A DNA stretch of 64,000 bases from Delphinapterus leucas (GCF_002288925.2 NW_022098008.1:7732036-7796035), one strand, 5' to 3'; shown: positions 52,390-63,580, numbered from the stretch's first letter. The notes: a model not told the origin generated them from the sequence alone. A program made the numbers and translations.

Positions 52390-52545
52390 TCTTGTTTTCC
52401 TGCAATAAGCCTGTAAAATAAGTATTAGCATTCTTTCCTAGTCTACAGATGTGAAGACTCAAGGATAAACAGAAGAGCTAACAATTCTAACAGGTACATC
52501 CCTGGCTCCAAATCCATGGTCATCTCGCTACACTGAAGGTACCAT
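52390..52545 (-). mobile_element. MIR SINE, antisense
   Basis: The + strand shows TCTACAGATGTGAAGACTCAAGG and CCTGGCTCCAAATCCATGGTC, which fits decayed antisense MIR (ACAGATGAGGAAACTGAGG ... GGATTTGAACC). Confidence 0.5.
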
Positions 52546-53099
52546 CCCAGTGTATACCTCGTTTCTGCAGTTATCATTTATTGACTAGGAGTCGGAGTTC
52601 TGCTAGACACATGGATCCTCTGGTTAAAAAAAAATTAGCAGGTGCTCTATTTCTACCAACTGACTTCAGTTGGGCCTGAATATGTGTTTCCTCAGGGACA
52701 GAAATTTCGTGAAGTGACTGGCAGCATCATTCACCAATCCTGGAGCCTGAGACCTCACTGATCATAATTTAATCCAGATGGTGATGAATGTGCACCAGCC
52801 CTTGAACAACTACGAGATGGCCTTAGCATCTAGTGTCACCCTCTGCTCACCATCTACACATCCTCCCGGGAGCTCAAGTTATGGAAGAGCAACCATCAGC
52901 AGGTGAACATAGATGTATATCTCAGCTCCAACCTGACCCTGACACTGCAACTTCCATCCTCTCTTCTCTTCTACTTGAGTGCAGAGAATTACCTCCAACC
53001 AAACATGGACCTAACAAACCCTCAGTTGCCCCTCTTCCCCAAATCTGCTTCCTGCCTGAGTCCTCCCCATAACAGCTAGAGTCATTTTGGCTTCTCTAA
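52546..53099. other. No gene recognised; possibly old L2
   Basis: From about 52830 the sequence is C-rich and may be the 5' part of the L2 that follows. A 79-codon frame (52833-53072) has no domain. Confidence 0.35.
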
Positions 53100-53342
53100 T
53101 TCCCTCACCTGCCACTCTAAACCATCAGTAAACCCTGTCCTATGGATCACAAACCTGGCCCCCTCTCACCTCCATGGCTGCAATCCCACATGAAGCCACT
53201 TCCTCTCTCCCCTGGACTCAACAGAAGCCTATCTAGTCGGGGTCTTGGGGCTTTCACGCTTGCCTCCCCTGCAACAAAGCCTATTATCTACGTTACAACC
53301 AGAGCAATCTTTGTAAAGAGACTAAACAAGTCAAACTCAGAG
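53100..53342 (+). mobile_element. L2 LINE fragment
   Basis: Matches decayed sense L2: CACCTCCATGGCTGCAATCC, GCCTCCCCTGCAACAAAGCC, then AACCAGAGCAATCTTTGTAA, the counterpart of GCCAGAGTGATCTTTCTAAA. Confidence 0.55.
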
Positions 53343-53536
53343 AAGCAGAGAGTAGAATTGGCTGCCAAGGGCTGGGGAGTGGGAGAAACGGGGAGATATT
53401 GATCAAGGGGTACAAAGGTTCAGTTATGCAGGCTGGATACGTTCTGGAAATCTAATGGACAGCATGGTGGCTATCGTTAATAATACCATATTGTGTGCTT
53501 GAAATGTGCTAAGAGAGTAGATCTGAAATGTCCTCA

Positions 53537-53538
<2 letters not shown>

Positions 53539-53580
<42 letters not shown>
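53539..53580. repeat. (AC)21 microsatellite
   Basis: Perfect AC repeat of 42 bp at the place where the L1M 3' UTR normally has a short CACACACA run. Confidence 0.98.
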
Positions 53581-53583
<3 letters not shown>

Positions 53584-53670
53584 GGTAACTAGGTGACGTG
53601 ATGGATATGCTCATTAGTTTGACTGTGATAATCATGTCACAATGTGTACATATATCAAAACATCACGTTG

Positions 53671-53935
53671 CAGTTTGTCCTAATGATATGGTATGTTTAT
53701 ATGATTTCCTAATACTGGGGCACCTTTGCATTACAGGCCTAACTATAACTAAATCAAGGCAGATTATTATTTTATTACAACTGATTAATTCACTTTACTA
53801 AGATCTCAAGTCAGTTGTGATTGTGTATTACCGTTTTTAGGTTTTGTTATCGAAGTTATATAAGTTTCATAAAATTGTTTAGATAATTTTCCAATAAAAT
53901 TTCCATCTTATTTGCTCTTTAAAAAAACCCAGAAA
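53671..53935 (+). mobile_element. Poly(A)-tailed insert of unknown origin
   Basis: About 265 bp interrupting an L1M. It has AATAAA at 53893-53898 and an A-run from 53921, 22 bases later, as in a polyadenylated mRNA. It is bracketed by a diverged duplication (AAAACATCACGTTG 53657-53670; AACACATCATGTTG 53936-53949; 12 of 14). It does not resemble L1, L2 or a SINE. The likeliest reading is a 5'-truncated processed copy of some 3' UTR. Confidence 0.5.
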
Positions 53936-54189
53936 AACACATCATGTTGTACGCTGTAAATATATGCAATTTTTATTTGTCAATTGTACCTCAATACAGC
54001 TGGAAACAAAGAATCAACGAAAATAAAACATCTGTATTCTTTTAAGGGTTGTCCCCACCCACTTCTGCACCTTCCCCAGCACTCCCATGCGCCGTGCTGG
54101 GGCCACGCACACGCATACACGCATCTCTCTGGTATTTTCACCCACCGAGCTCATCACCTTTCAGATGCCACTTGCTGGTCCTTAGGTCC

Positions 54190-54520
54190 AGAGGTTGTTT
54201 TCTAGGTCCTTCCAAAGGGCCTCCTTATCATTACTCAGGTGTCCTTCAATGTCACCTCCTCAGAAAGACCTCCCCAATCAGGCCAGCTGAAGCACACAGC
54301 CTCTTCACCTCTACCAGATTCCTCTACGTTCACTTCTTCAAGTCACTCAAAACTACGTGAAATCACTCAACTGATGTATCTGTTTATGGCCTGTTTAACC
54401 CACAAGAATATCAGAACTGGAGGACTGAGCCTGGGTCTTGCTTGCTGGATGTCCCCAGGGCCCAGAAGACAGTATGATATTAAGTATTATTGACTGACCG
54501 ACTAGATCCTAGAGGGGATA
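54190..54520 (+). mobile_element. L2 LINE 3' end
   Basis: Matches sense L2: GTCCTTCAATGTCACCTCCTC, AGAAAGACCTCCCCAATCAG and GTTTATGGCCTGTTTAACCC. The very end is eroded. Confidence 0.65.
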
Positions 54521-55137
54521 GAAACCAAGACAGCCTTGAACTAAGTGATGGAAAAATCATTGTAAAGGCCTGGATACTTTCTGCCAGTGCCGCTGAGGAG
54601 TGCTCACGGCAAGTTTCAGGGGCGTTTCCATGGAAAACTACAAGTTCCCTCGCAAGGAATCAATCTATTAGGTGAGATTTCAGGAGAACAAGTCAACGAA
54701 GACCATGAATTAGCTGCCACAGAAACATCGAACGATTAGCACATAATGCAACGCGGGGACACACAGATGTGCTGTGAACACATGGTGTTTTATTCTTCAG
54801 TTCATTAGCCTGAAACGTGGAAAGGTCATTGAGGACATTACAATAAAGGTCTCCGTGGTTTAAAGTAATCCCCAAGTGTGTTAAATTCTGCACTTCAAAA
54901 TATTAAAAGCTATGTGATGGTGGATATGTTAATGGAAACACAAAAAGAATGATTCCTAAATACAAGTCCAGGAAAAGCAATGACAGATTGCATCAATTTG
55001 GCACGCTGTTCCTTAACAGTAAAGGGGGCTAAACACTGCTGCAGGATGCCTGCTTGCTTGATTTTGCCTTGTGAAAATTAAGAACTACCTATGGTACCTC
55101 TCAGCCTACAATGTCCCACAACCGCTAGTTTGGGAGA
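54521..55137. other. No gene recognised
   Basis: Unique sequence. No supported feature. Confidence 0.4.
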
Positions 55138-55345
55138 GGCAGCATTGCAGAGATGAAACATAGACTCTGGACCCAGACCACCTGGGTTCCAATTAGCTCC
55201 AATAATAACCTTATGTCTCAGGTTCCATTATCTGTCATATGGAGATAAAAACCCATAGCTTAAGATTATATGAGTTAATTTGAAAGAACATAGAAAATTC
55301 CCTAGCGATTAGGAAGCACTAAAATAGTTTTAATAAGTAAGAGCT
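55138..55345 (+). mobile_element. MIR SINE
   Basis: Contains GACTCTGGACCCAGACCACCTGGGTTCCAAT, then CTCAGGTTCCATTATCTGTCATATGGAGAT and ATATGAGTTAATTTG. These are characteristic MIR positions (each quoted in part). Confidence 0.8.
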
Positions 55346-55494
55346 ATTTAAAAAAATGCTTCTTAAATCTTGCAGGAAAAGAAAATCTCTAACCACCAAA
55401 TTAGTGTCTTCCTACAAAGAGATGATAAAATCAGTTCACTGTTTAAAAAGAGCTGTGATGGTGGGTGGCCTCAGCCTTAGGAAAATTCCACATC

Positions 55495-55860
55495 TCCCCA
55501 GGAAGCTTGTAAAAGAACATTCATAGCAGCATTTTTCATAATAGCAAAGACCCAGAAATAATACAGGTGTCCACTAAGAGAATGGAAAATTTTATGGTAT
55601 ATCATATCATGGGGAAAATGGATGGACACCAGCTACATACAACATAAACAGATAATGGAAACATCACAGTGAGAGAAAAAGTCAAGAATAATATATAATA
55701 TAGTAAATCACTATTTATTACAAATAGACAAAGAAGCAAAACTAAACAATAAATTGAATTTGTTAAGACTATATTTAAACACAATATTGTAAATCAATTA
55801 TATTTGAGTTTTACAAAGATAATAAATATCATGGAAACATGTTTTAAGACAATTTAAAAC
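55495..55860 (+). mobile_element. Old L1 3' end
   Basis: Late ORF2 text is visible: AACATTCATAGCAGCATTTTTC, ATAATAGCAAAGACCCAGAA and GGTGTCCACTAAGAGAATGG. The end has ACACAATATTGTAAATCAATTATA. Confidence 0.8.
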
Positions 55861-55949
55861 TGTGACAAATAAAACATAAAAAATATATTTAAAAAGCAAG
55901 GAAACGTAAACAGAAACTTCACAGTCGTGCTCACGTGAAAGTGAATAAA

Positions 55950-56400
55950 TAATTGAATGAACAATGGAGATAATTCACTATTTCATCACCTCTCCATGAT
56001 CAAACCACTTGGATCAATTAGACTCACTAATCTCCTCAGCCCGCCCCACCCCCCGCCCCGCTTGTCCACTTCCACCTTTCTGGCTGGAACACACTCTTCT
56101 ATGTCTGTATTAGAACCTCATGCCTCCTCTGAGGTCCAAATCAAACACCACCTCCCCCATTCCCATAACCACTTCCCCAGTGAGAAACAAGGTTGCCTCC
56201 ACTGAGCCTCCTTGGGATACAACTGTCTCCACAGCCCTCAGCTCACACTGTCCAGCTTCTTCTGCCTGTGACATGGCATCCCTGCTGTATGGGAGGACCA
56301 CACAGGAGAGCCTGTGCCCTACTTGCTACTGTAGCCCCTCAAAGCCCACCACATTTTTTTGCACATAGAAAATGTCTAATATTTTTTGAATGAATGGGTT
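55950..56400 (+). mobile_element. L2 LINE 3' end
   Basis: Decayed sense L2: CTTTCTGGCTGGAACACACT, CTGAGGTCCAAATCAAACACC, and the terminus GCACATAGAAAATGTCTAAT...TTTTGAATGAATGG. Confidence 0.55.
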
Positions 56401-56629
56401 AACCAACCACTTACAAATAGTGGAAAGAAGGGTCCGGCTAACATAGGAGGAGGTTGGAGAACAGGTGAGTTTTGGAAGCGTGGGAATCATGTGACTGAAT
56501 TGGAAATAAAAAGATCACATTTTGGGCAGAGAAACAGAATAAAGTCTCAGGGTAGAATTTACTGAGAATGGGGGTAGTAAACACATTTATCTGCATGAAA
56601 TTTAAAGACCAAAGTTATAAGTAATGAAA

Positions 56630-56960
56630 TCAAATAAATCATGGCACATCCATATCCTATTAGATAGTATACAGCTTGTAAAACCAATGTAGTAAAACTC
56701 TGTACACGGACATAAAAATCCAATAATGATGCTGAGTAAGAAAATAAAGTGTAGATATTTATTCATCTCTAGAGAGAGAAAAGAGAGAGAAAGAAAGAGA
56801 GGGGTCCCAGTTTTGACTGAAATAAATCAGATGATTTTTATGTTTATATGTTTGTAGGTGAAAGAAAATTGTAGTTACTCTTAGGCAGCGGGGGTATTTT
56901 ATATTCTTCTGTACTGTTTGAATTTTCAACAAGCATTGATTTAGTTTGTAACCTAAAGTG
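56630..56960 (+). mobile_element. Old L1 3' end, GA-rich
   Basis: Contains AATCATGGCACATCCATATC and a decayed 3' UTR ending TTGAATTTTCAACAAGCATTG. A GA-rich patch lies at 56771-56803. Confidence 0.55.
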
Positions 56961-58128
56961 AGTAAAAATATTTAGGTTTAATATAAGTGAATGGAGTGAG
57001 ATTTGTTTTCTAGATTAACTAATGAGACTGGAGCCCTAATGTCCATCTTTAGATTCAGCTCAGGTTGACTCACTGGGTATAAGGGTTAGAAAATGATGGG
57101 AGAACAGGAGCTGAGGGCAGGACAGAAAGCAGGGCATGTTTAAAGAGGGAATGGTTAGAAGGTAGAAATGTTGACAGAGAAGAAGCCAACTTCCCATAAG
57201 GATTCTACAAACAAAACAGGAAATTCCTATTATTCTCATTTAAAGTCGGGTGAAGAACACTTATGATGAAAATACATGACATGCTGGTGTAAACCATGAG
57301 TCAGTATAGACATTTCTACAACTGGGACCTCCAACTCCTTTACTTACTACACTCATTTTACCTGGGAAAAAAAGGAAATCTTCACTCTAACTAAGAAAAT
57401 GGGATTGGTTTTATCAGCCTTGACAGATGAACCATACATAATATGCAAAGCCCTCTGTTCATACAGAGAGGAAATGATCAGGCGGACAGGCTTTGACAAA
57501 TGCTTTCCATCCTGACATGGCCATCCTGCATTTTTGTTCTCAAAGTTGCCCCTTTAGCTTGGTAAATAGCACATACTGTGAAATCATTACAGGAAAGTTA
57601 GCTCACAGGTTTGTTTTGTTGATATGGGATAGATTGTGTTTCCGGTTGAGTGCCTAGATGAAAGTGACATACCTTCTCTAACACCATATGTACGAGGCAA
57701 AATGTTATGGTTAATCTCGCTATTCTGGAAAATTCACGCGGTTCTCTTTGATTGCAACCACAGGACCACAAGAAGCAGGTCCTTACCCACAGAGATAAGA
57801 CTGGAGGTGGACGAGGCTGAGTTTTCACTCACAAACACTTCATTCTGGAAAGTAGGATGTTTTCCAAGCACAAAACTCGCTGCTTGAGGACACCCCCTTG
57901 CAGCAGGGACAGATCTATCGAGTTGGTAACTAATCTCATGAATCATAATAAATTGGCAAGTTATGGAAGAAAGCTACGTATTTAAGAATTCCAAAAGAAA
58001 AGCTTGTCTCCACCTTGCAGAATCCGGTCTTGCTTTAACAATTGCTATTTTTGAAATGTGAACAACCAGGCACTTGGCGGTGGCTATGGCTGCTTGACAA
58101 AATTCAGTTTTTTTTTCTTTGATACACC

Positions 58129-58129
<1 letters not shown>
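56961..58129. other. No gene recognised
   Basis: Unique sequence. Short frames on both strands at 57598-57946 overlap each other and show no domain. Confidence 0.4.

Positions 58130-58130
<1 letters not shown>

Positions 58131-58166
<36 letters not shown>
58131..58166. repeat. (CA)18 microsatellite
   Basis: Perfect 36-bp CA repeat; GTGTGT on the other strand creates spurious Cys-Val frames. Confidence 0.98.
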
Positions 58167-58170
<4 letters not shown>

Positions 58171-58585
58171 AATCTTAAGGGGCTTAAAAGTATTCATACA
58201 CTTTGCTTTGGAGGTTTCACCCCTAGGACTTTCTCCAAAGGAATTCATCACATAAGTCAACAAAGATTTACTTTGAAATATACCCCTGCTACTCTGATTA
58301 TTATGTATTACAACCATGATCTGGAAGCTTCTGTTCAGGGAAAGGGAAATATAAAATAAAGAAGATCAGGAAGGTCTGATCTGTTTTTAAGAGAAAAACA
58401 GGAAGAGGATACTGTTTTTAAGAGAAATTTTAAGGGCATGAGAAGTACTCAAGATACAATATTAAATGTATGGACAGAAAACTAAACTCTGTGCCTAGCA
58501 TATAAACAAGTGCATGTGTGCACACAAGTGCGAGCTCACATGCATGGACACACAGACATTCTCATACTGAAATGTAAACATACAA
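58167..58585. other. No gene recognised
   Basis: Unique sequence with two GTTTTTAAGAGAAA-type short direct repeats at 58383-58425. Confidence 0.4.
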
Positions 58586-58589
58586 ACGC

Positions 58590-58775
58590 TGGGAGCCTGG
58601 GTGCTGAGTCTGACTGGACACTGGATGCAAATTCCAGTTCAGTTTCTTGCTGGTTGTATGGCCTGTATTTTCGTCTTCAAGTGGAGATAACCTTTGAGGA
58701 TTTAATTTTTTAACCAATGTGAAACACTTAGAACAATGCCAACCCCCTTGTAAGTGCTCAATAATTGTTAGACAT
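58590..58775 (+). mobile_element. MIR SINE
   Basis: Contains AAATTCCAGTTCAGTTTCTTG, TTTTCGTCTTCAAGTGGAGAT, GTGAAACACTTAGAACAATGCC and TAAGTGCTCAATAATTGTTAG, following the MIR layout. Confidence 0.75.
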
Positions 58776-59978
58776 CACAACGTGGATCTGAATTGTTACA
58801 ATTAACGTCTGGAGGAAAATACACCCGATCATTAGAATCATCTGATATGTGCGTTTCTGCATAATTTTTTAACACTTTTGGGGGTTGTTTTGCAAGTTTG
58901 CTGCAGATGGGCATGTATAATTATTATCATCAGAAGAAGTGATTACGTATTCTTTTACTGAGAAAAGGCTACAGAGAAGAATCAAGATGGGTTGGGAATG
59001 TAAGTCCCCTCTCTGACTCTTTTCATCACCAAAGGACAGAAGCAGCTCTATCTAATAAGTCCAGTCTCTGAATATTTGTTACACGTGTCATGCTTGAAGA
59101 TGCTAGCAAGAACAGGGAAGATGGCTTCGAAAATAACCATTAATTATTTTTAAAAGGACCAGATTTTTGTATCTCATCAGAGCTAGGTCACCATATGAAA
59201 AGCATCCCCCTAACTCAGGAGCACCTACTACAACTGAGTGGTCCTCTTCTCAGAGAAGAGCTGATCAGTGCTGTAAGCTTCAGAGAAAAATACAACAGAA
59301 CAAGATGACATACCCAAATTCTCTGGAGGGAATTCCTCATGGCCAAAGGTCTTGCTCACAGTAGGAAACTAGAATTTAAATTAGATTCATTACCTAAGGA
59401 GCACAGTGACCCAAGACCTGCTGGCTGAAGCCAGCGCAGAAGAAAACAAATCGAGAAAAACAGGGTAATGTTTGAAAGCCTAGAAAAACCATGACAATGG
59501 TGTGGCATCAAATGTTAGATCAAACGAAGGGCGTTTGCGGTGGTCATCCATAGCTTCCTAAATGGAAGTCAGAGCTAAAGTGTTCAAAAGCATGTCGCTG
59601 GAGTCTTCATTTATCTTGTGAGTTTTTCCCATGCGCCATACTGAAGATAAAATACAATGAGATCATAAACCTTCAAAAGCTTAGTTTATCGTCCAATATT
59701 TTTCTCTAGTGGTTAATGGTGATTCTCAGAGATTAGAACAGAAGAGGTTACAGGAAGAGGCAAGAGTACAGACACATTGAGAAAACAATTTTCTAGCAGG
59801 TGAGAGCCACAGGTGAGTAGCCCGGTATAGCTTAGGATACCGAAGAGCTGCAATCCACGTGTGCGGGGGACCAACCCCTTCCGCCTCTAGGTAAGTAGTC
59901 TCCACCATTTACCAAATCTACCCACACAATGTTACCATTTTCTGCATGCAATGACAAGAAATACTTTGGAAAAAGGGG
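58776..59978. other. No gene recognised
   Basis: Unique sequence. No supported feature. Confidence 0.45.
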
Positions 59979-60098
59979 TGAGAGTTTGTGAATCACAGAC
60001 CCGCGTTTTACCCAGTCAAGATACTATGACTCAGAGAACTCAAAACCTTTTGGCTGAAGGTTACCAGCAGTCTAGAAAGGGGCAGCGCCAGAACATGA
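59979..60098. repeat. 120-bp local duplication, copy A
   Basis: Starts TGAGAGTTTGTGAATCACAG. Nearly identical to 61083-61202 in the same orientation: I count nine mismatches in 120 and no gaps. Its right part overlaps an antisense MIR. Confidence 0.95.
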
Positions 60099-60140
60099 AT
60101 TCACATGTGCTTGACTCAAAAACCACTGTGCCATCCTGTG
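60065..60140 (-). mobile_element. MIR SINE fragment, antisense
   Basis: The + strand shows GGCAGCGCCAGAACATGAAT and TGCTTGACTCAAAAACCACT, fitting antisense MIR (GGCAGAGCCGGGATTCGAA ... CTCCAAAGCCCATGCTC). Confidence 0.5.
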
Positions 60141-60284
60141 TCACCAGTGGTATAACGACCGACTGCTTTAGGCAGACTGACAACTTTGCAGCCGCAGAAT
60201 ACCAACCCCACTGGAGAAAGTCCCACACTTAAAAAATGTGTAGAGTGTATGCTACATTTCAAAGGTAAGATGGTACTAAACTAC

Positions 60285-60858
60285 TTGTCTCTCTGTAAAA
60301 ATGAATCCCAGTAGTCCAGCAATTCCACTTCTAGGTATATACCTAAGAAAAATTAAAACATGTATCTACACAAAAACAGGTTCATGAGTGGTGATAGTAG
60401 AATGATTCATAACAGTCCAAAAAAGAGGAAATAATGTGAAAGTCCACCAACTATTTAATGATGATTAGAAAAAGAAAATGTGGACTGTCCTACAATGGAA
60501 TATGATTCAGCTAGAAAAAAGAATAAAGTGCTGATACATTCACAACCTGGATGAACCTTGAAAACATTATGCTAAGTGAAAGAAGCCAATTACAAAAGGC
60601 TGCATATTCTATGATTCCATTCATATGAAATTTCTAGAAGAGGCAAATCCATAGAAACAGAATATATGGGGCTTGGGGAAAGCAAATGAGGAAATTTTGC
60701 TAATGGATACAGGTTTTCTTTCGGAGGTGATGAAAGTATTCTAAAATTAAATGGTGGTGATTGCACAAGTCTGTGAATATGTGAAAAGAGCTGTAAACTT
60801 TAAAAGGGTGAATTTTATGGGATGTGAATTATATATCAAGTAAAGCTATTATAAAAAA
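60285..60858 (+). mobile_element. Old L1 (L1M) 3' end
   Basis: Late ORF2 text: CCAGCAATTCCACTTCTAGG, TACAATGGAATATGATTCAGC and GGATGAACCTTGAAAACATT. Then the 3' UTR with TCCATTCATATGAAATTTCTAG and ATGTGAATTATATATCAAG. It separates the two copies of the 120-bp duplication. Confidence 0.9.
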
Positions 60859-61082
60859 ATTCCAAATTCCAACTCGGGCTACCACGTTCTTGTGATGATG
60901 AAGCTAGGAGTAGAGAAAGACGGTTTGTGTACAGCTGATTTCCAGGAGGGATTTTAGGGGATCTTTTCAGTTTAGGGGAGGAGGGCCCCCAGCAGTGACG
61001 GAGGTGGCAGTGATGGTGGGGACCCCGTAAGTAAGGAGAGACCTCTTCATATATAGAGCTTTTCATAGGCTGGAAAAAGCTG

Positions 61083-61202
61083 TGAGAGTTTGTGAATCAC
61101 AGACCTGCGTTTTATCCAGTCAAGATACTATGACTTAGGGAATTCAAAACCTTTTGGCTGCAGGTTATCAGCAGTCTAGAAAGGGGCAGCACCAGAACGT
61201 GA
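61083..61202. repeat. 120-bp local duplication, copy B
   Basis: Second copy of 59979-60098, direct orientation, 1,104 bp downstream. Most differences are transitions. It stops just before a G-run (61209-61220) and 70 bp before a SINE. Confidence 0.95.
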
Positions 61203-61271
61203 CATAAATGGGGGCGGGGGGGCAGGGGTGGATGAACTACTGGTGTATAAAGAAGTAAAAGAGCCATACAA

Positions 61272-61455
61272 GGGCTTCCCTGGTGGCGCCGTGGTTGAAG
61301 GTCCGCCTGCCGATGCAGGGGACACGGGTTCGTGCCCCGGTCCGGGAAGATCCCACATGCCGCGGAGCGGCTGGGCCCGTGAGCCATGGCCGCTGAGCCT
61401 GCGCGTCCGGAGCCTGTGCTCTGCAACGGGAGAGGCCGCAACAGTGAGAGGCCCG
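61272..61455 (+). mobile_element. Young CHR-type SINE without 3' end or A tail
   Basis: Full head GGGCTTCCCTGGTGGCGCCG and body up to CAGTGAGAGGCCCG, then it stops. The CGTACCGC end and poly(A) present in the sister copies are absent. Yet an exact 13-bp duplication AAGAGCCATACAA flanks it (61259-61271 and 61456-61468), so the missing tail was lost at insertion, not by later deletion. Confidence 0.96.
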
Positions 61456-61468
61456 AAGAGCCATACAA

Positions 61469-62505
61469 AACCCAATCTGAAATTGACATTGGTATTCAAT
61501 ACTTTGAGGTCAAAGCACATTTTTAGGTTGAAATGCACTAATTATCCAGATAGCTTGTTGCCACATACATACTCATGAAACAACTGACTCTGCAATAAAT
61601 TTAAATATCTTTCAGTATTTACAATGAAAAATTACTTTATAATTTATATTATCCATCATTAGGGATTACCTCATCATTTATATTACTTATATTCTATTAC
61701 TTAATAATTGTATTGGTGGAGACCTGGCTCTAAGCCAAAGAGTTGATGTCCCCAACATGCCATGTGCATGCACCTTTGGACAATCTCCAAAGACTATGCC
61801 CACACTTCCTCACCCAAACATATTTAATAGAAATTCCTATTCTTTTCCCAGTGTTTTTCCAATGTGAGAGCAATTATATCAGATAGCTAAGGAAAGTTTT
61901 TCCAGTACTGTATTTCTCAAAGTAAACAGAAGAACCAATGAGCATGAAGGTGGCTGGGTGGCATCTGTACCCTTGGTCCTCTTCTCAGCCTTTAAATATT
62001 AGTCTCACTCCTCCCTCCACTGTCCCCACAGCATGAGGTCACAGAGTGCTGTGAACCGTCAAATTAGCATTTCAGATCACAAGAGAGTGATATTTTCCCC
62101 AAATCACAACCTTATATAAATCTTTAGCCAGCGTATCTTTACAAATCTATTCCTAGACCACAGAGCAAGATTCTCACCCTATGGGGATTTTCTGGGCAGG
62201 ATTCTCAGCACATGGGAGATTTCCTACGGAATTCAAGGATAAGAATAGGCCTGGGGTTGCTAGCTAAGCACAACACAGCCTAACAAACAGCTGCCTCTTC
62301 TGACTGTCACCATTCCTTCCAGAGCAGCGTCTCTGAGCAGGCCCAGCGTGTCTTCAGCACGCTCTGATAAACCAAATGCAAGCCTGTCCCCGTCCAAGTG
62401 GGCTCCACATATGGCTCGCTAGACAGTCCTCTGCACTGGTCTACAGCATGGAGACTTGTGTCCTTATTTGCTGTAACCATGTGCTTAAAATGATTAACTC
62501 TGCAC

Positions 62506-62510
<5 letters not shown>
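61469..62510. other. No gene recognised
   Basis: Unique sequence. No supported feature. Confidence 0.45.

Positions 62511-62576
<66 letters not shown>
62511..62576. repeat. Compound microsatellite (CT)18(CA)15
   Basis: Perfect (CT)18 at 62511-62546 joined without interruption to (CA)15 at 62547-62576. Confidence 0.98.
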
Positions 62577-62578
<2 letters not shown>

Positions 62579-62874
62579 ACTCAGATGTCTAAACCCTTTC
62601 CTCTTGGCCCACTCTTTTCACTGAATGTCAAAACCCGTGAAGGAGGATCCATGAAACACCCGCATATCTTATTATTAATAAAGTGATTTTGCCCATGGCC
62701 AGGAGCTAATTAGTTCCACGTAAACATACAATCACAGAGCAACAAAGGACTTTGATATTTTGTCTTGACTACTGACACTTCTCTGGAATTTTTAGAAGTA
62801 GCATGTTTCAAACTCGTCGTCCATCTCAGAAGAGATGCTACAGCTTTTTCTCAAATCGGATTATTCCACAGGTC
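62577..62874. other. No gene recognised
   Basis: Unassigned sequence before a MIR. Confidence 0.4.
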
Positions 62875-63085
62875 TAGCCAACGACTTTTGGAATCAGACA
62901 GATGTGAGTTTGAATTCAGCCTACCTTCTAGCTTGAGAACTTTGGAAGAGTTTCCTAACATTTGCCAACTCTCTTTCCTCATCTAAAATACTAGGACCAT
63001 CTAACTGTCATGGTTTGTGTGGGGACCACACAAGCTCATGCTTTTAATGCTCCCAACACGTCACCAGGCATATATTAATGGTACA
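62875..63085 (+). mobile_element. MIR SINE
   Basis: Contains GGAATCAGACAGATGTGAGTTTGAATTCAG, then CTCTCTTTCCTCATCTAAAATACTAGGACCA and CACCAGGCATATATTAATGG, matching MIR layout (each quoted in part). Confidence 0.78.
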
Positions 63086-63109
63086 TGGTGAATGCTCCTC
63101 TCTCCCTGC

Positions 63110-63580
63110 CCCAGCCAGTGTTCTGGTTGAATCATGACTGGCTTTTTCTTTCTCTTCCATCTATCCCCAACATGGTTTAAACGCCTCTGTCCTGACCCTC
63201 TGCATTTGATCCTGGGGACAGTCCCTGAGCATGGCTGGCAAGATGCAACACAATCTTACTCCAAACTCCCGTCTCACCCTCCACCAGGCACCACGCATGA
63301 TTCAGAATTCTTCAGACACCAGCATGCTTACCCTTACACACCCCTTTCACTCTTTATGCTCAGAATGGCTTCTCCCAACTACAACTCCTCCTATCCTGTG
63401 AAGGCCCACCTCAGATGCATCTGCAACGGCATGTTTATTTACCCACTCCCAACCCACATGAGAACTAGTTGTTCCTTGGACCTTGCACTCAAAGCCCATT
63501 GCATGTATCTTTTATCATGCCACTTACAAAGTGATATAATTCTTCATGGACTTGGTATCCTCAATAAAGCATCAGCCCAT
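63110..63580 (+). mobile_element. Possible L2-like fragment
   Basis: C-rich sense-like text with CCTGTGAAGGCCCACCTCAG and an end CCTCAATAAAGCATC, which hints at a decayed L2. A 150-codon frame (63134-63586) crosses it; it has no domain, signal peptide or splice context that I recognise. Confidence 0.35.

Larger units (their letters stand above)
53345..54015 (+). mobile_element. L1M 3' UTR, split by an insert
   Basis: First part: GGCTGGGGAGTGGGAGAAAC, GGATACGTTCTGGAAATCTA, ATATTGTGTGCTTGAAATG, then TGACTGTGATAATCATGTCA, ending CAAAACATCACGTTG (53670). Second part resumes CATGTTGTACGCTGTAAATA (about 53942) and ends TGTACCTCAATACAGCTGG. The order is collinear with the common L1M 3' end, so 53671-53935 is a later insertion. 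Confidence 0.85.

Noticed and set aside
57974..58317. Antisense frames with Cys-Val repeats
   Set aside because: Produced by the (CA)18 microsatellite.
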